From: Fidelibacterota bacterium
GTDB taxonomy: Bacteria; Fidelibacterota; Marinisomatia; Marinisomatales; UBA8229
NCBI GenBank assembly: GCA_003535775.1
Contig: DPYO01000090.1
Span: forward strand, 9,391-15,795
Length of the DNA stretch: 6,405 bases
Reading direction: 5' to 3'
A program made the translations under genes and the position numbers. The notes under the pieces were generated by a model. That model worked only from the letters and a program-made list of their open reading frames with translations, searched no databases and was not told the DNA's origin. Of this stretch, positions 5,339 through 6,405 are shown one piece after another (within the stretch, counting starts at the first letter, position 1; every line of letters starts with the position of its first letter).

Positions 5339-6405
5339 TAATCTTATGCAGTGGTTTGAATCCTGGACGTTATGGGAAGCAGGATCTCCACTTTTGTTTT
5401 TAATCGTGGTAGTCATTGCAGGCGTTCCGATCTTTCTTCTCATGGCAGTCAATGCCCTGGTGGCTGTTTATGCAGAACTTAAAATATCGGCTTTTATGCA
5501 GGACAGAGTTGGTCCAATGGGTCAAGGTCCAGGGTTACATGCAGGTAAATGGGGTTTATTGCAGACCGTTGCTGACGCTTTGAAACTTTTGTTAAAAGAG
5601 GATATAATCCCAACCTTAGCCGATCGTAAGTTGTTCATAATAGCACCTTTTATCATTTTTGTTACCCCTTTTATAGCACTTGCCGCTCTCCCTTTTAACC
5701 AGGACTTATTGATTGCTGATTTAAACATAGGAGTTTTCTATATTCTTGCGGTGGGATCTATCGGCGTTATAGGTATCATTATGGCAGGATGGTCATCGAA
5801 CAACAAGTGGTCATTATACGGAGCTATGAGGTCTGCAGCACAAATTATAAGTTACGAAATTCCGGTTGCCCTCTCCATTGTATCTGTCATTATGCTAACA
5901 GGGACCTTGAGTATGCAGGGTATTATATCCTACCAAAATGGAACTACCCTAGGAATATTGCCAAACTGGATTCTTTTTAATAATCCCTTCTCTTTTATAG
6001 CATTTTTTATTTTTTTTATCAGCGGTGTAGCTGAGGTGAACCGGACTCCATTTGATATACCTGAAGCAGAGTCGGAACTGGTTGCAGGTTTTCATACCGA
6101 ATATTCCGGGATGCGATGGGCTTTCTTTTTTCTAAGTGAATATGCCAATATGCTGATCATAAGCGGTGTTGCCGCTGTGGCATTTCTTGGAGGATGGCAC
6201 AGCCCGATCCCCGGTTTTATGGAATCCTCTGGATGGAGCCTTTTCTGGTTCATTTCAAAGGTGGGGGTGCTTATTTTTATTATGATGTGGTTTCGATGGA
6301 CATTCCCACGGCTTCGTGTTGATCAACTCATGAATATTTGTTGGAAGGTCCTTCTTCCTCTTGCCCTTTTAAATATTTTTGGTGTTGGAATTTGGACATT
6401 ATTAA
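5328..6405 (+). CDS. nuoH: NADH-quinone oxidoreductase (complex I) subunit H, 3' end cut by window
   Basis: Membrane subunit that forms most of the quinone access chamber and connects it to the proton-pumping chain. The frame stays open from 5328 to the right edge for 359 codons plus one base; members are usually 320-360 residues, so little is missing. The ATG is the only choice near the start, because an in-frame TGA sits at 5322-5324. GGG at 5315-5317 gives a modest ribosome site. Conserved stretches are LLQTVADALKLLLKED (77-92), MRSAAQIISYEIPV (167-180), AEVNRTPFDIPEAESELVAG (235-254), FHTEYSGMRWAFFFLSEY (255-272) and RWTFPRLRVDQLMNICWKVL (323-342). These include the acidic loop facing the quinone. 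Hydrophobic segments matching the family's membrane helices fill the intervals. The loop after DRVGP (59-63) is about six residues longer than the usual GPNRVG form. nuoI and the later nuo genes are expected just beyond the window. Confidence 0.96.
   Translation, partial: MVVDNLMQWFESWTLWEAGSPLLFLIVVVIAGVPIFLLMAVNALVAVYAELKISAFMQDRVGPMGQGPGLHAGKWGLLQTVADALKLLLKEDIIPTLADRKLFIIAPFIIFVTPFIALAALPFNQDLLIADLNIGVFYILAVGSIGVIGIIMAGWSSNNKWSLYGAMRSAAQIISYEIPVALSIVSVIMLTGTLSMQGIISYQNGTTLGILPNWILFNNPFSFIAFFIFFISGVAEVNRTPFDIPEAESELVAGFHTEYSGMRWAFFFLSEYANMLIISGVAAVAFLGGWHSPIPGFMESSGWSLFWFISKVGVLIFIMMWFRWTFPRLRVDQLMNICWKVLLPLALLNIFGVGIWTLL

Noticed and set aside
5522..5980. Frames within nuoH (minus 5522-5728, plus 5789-5980)
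   Set aside because: The nuoH frame runs unbroken through both and carries the family signatures.
1..6405. CRISPR array, tRNA, rRNA, insertion sequence or riboswitch
   Set aside because: No regularly spaced repeats, tRNA-like or rRNA-like segments, transposase genes or structured leader were seen on either strand.

Overview
The window reads as a piece of bacterial chromosome of moderate to low GC, with Shine-Dalgarno-led genes. It holds three leftward genes (DNA methyltransferase, CoA-binding protein, proline dehydrogenase) and, diverging from them, the 5' half of a respiratory complex I operon (nuoA-nuoB-nuoC-nuoD-nuoH). nuoH is cut by the right edge only a little before its expected end. 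I cannot name the organism. nuoD is followed directly by nuoH, and no nuoE, nuoF or nuoG lies between them. NuoD also lacks a segment present in the Thermus protein. Both points fit the 11-subunit complex I of several Gram-negative lineages such as Chlorobi/Bacteroidetes-related (FCB-type) bacteria; this placement is inference from memory of the families.

Left edge to about 1200: a beta-class N6-adenine DNA methyltransferase on the minus strand, with no restriction partner in view. Its stop codon lies inside an imperfect inverted repeat (about 3-48). Read on the gene's own strand, this repeat ends in CGTTAGGC and has the bulged-stem layout of an integron attC site, although it is short for one. 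The methyltransferase may therefore be, or once have been, a mobile gene cassette. This is the most interesting signal in the window. The 182 bases upstream of the methyltransferase are AT-rich and hold a perfect 7-bp dyad.

1200-2521: a proline dehydrogenase followed 17 bases later by a small CoA-binding Rossmann protein, probably one leftward transcription unit. Proline dehydrogenase passes electrons from proline to FAD and then usually to the quinone pool.

2522-2757: divergent intergenic region with a good sigma70-like promoter facing nuoA (TTGACT, 18-base spacer, TATATT) and a Shine-Dalgarno site just before the nuoA ATG.

2758 to right edge: tightly packed nuo genes. nuoB/nuoC overlap by 4 bases and nuoC/nuoD by 10. 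nuoD is followed by a 15-codon mini-ORF that starts on the nuoD stop codon, has its own AGGAG site, and runs 11 bases into nuoH. Together NuoB, NuoC and NuoD form the quinone-reducing arm carrying cluster N2, and NuoA and NuoH form the membrane part that meets the quinone cavity. Proline dehydrogenase and complex I both feed the quinone pool, but the window gives no evidence that they are co-regulated.
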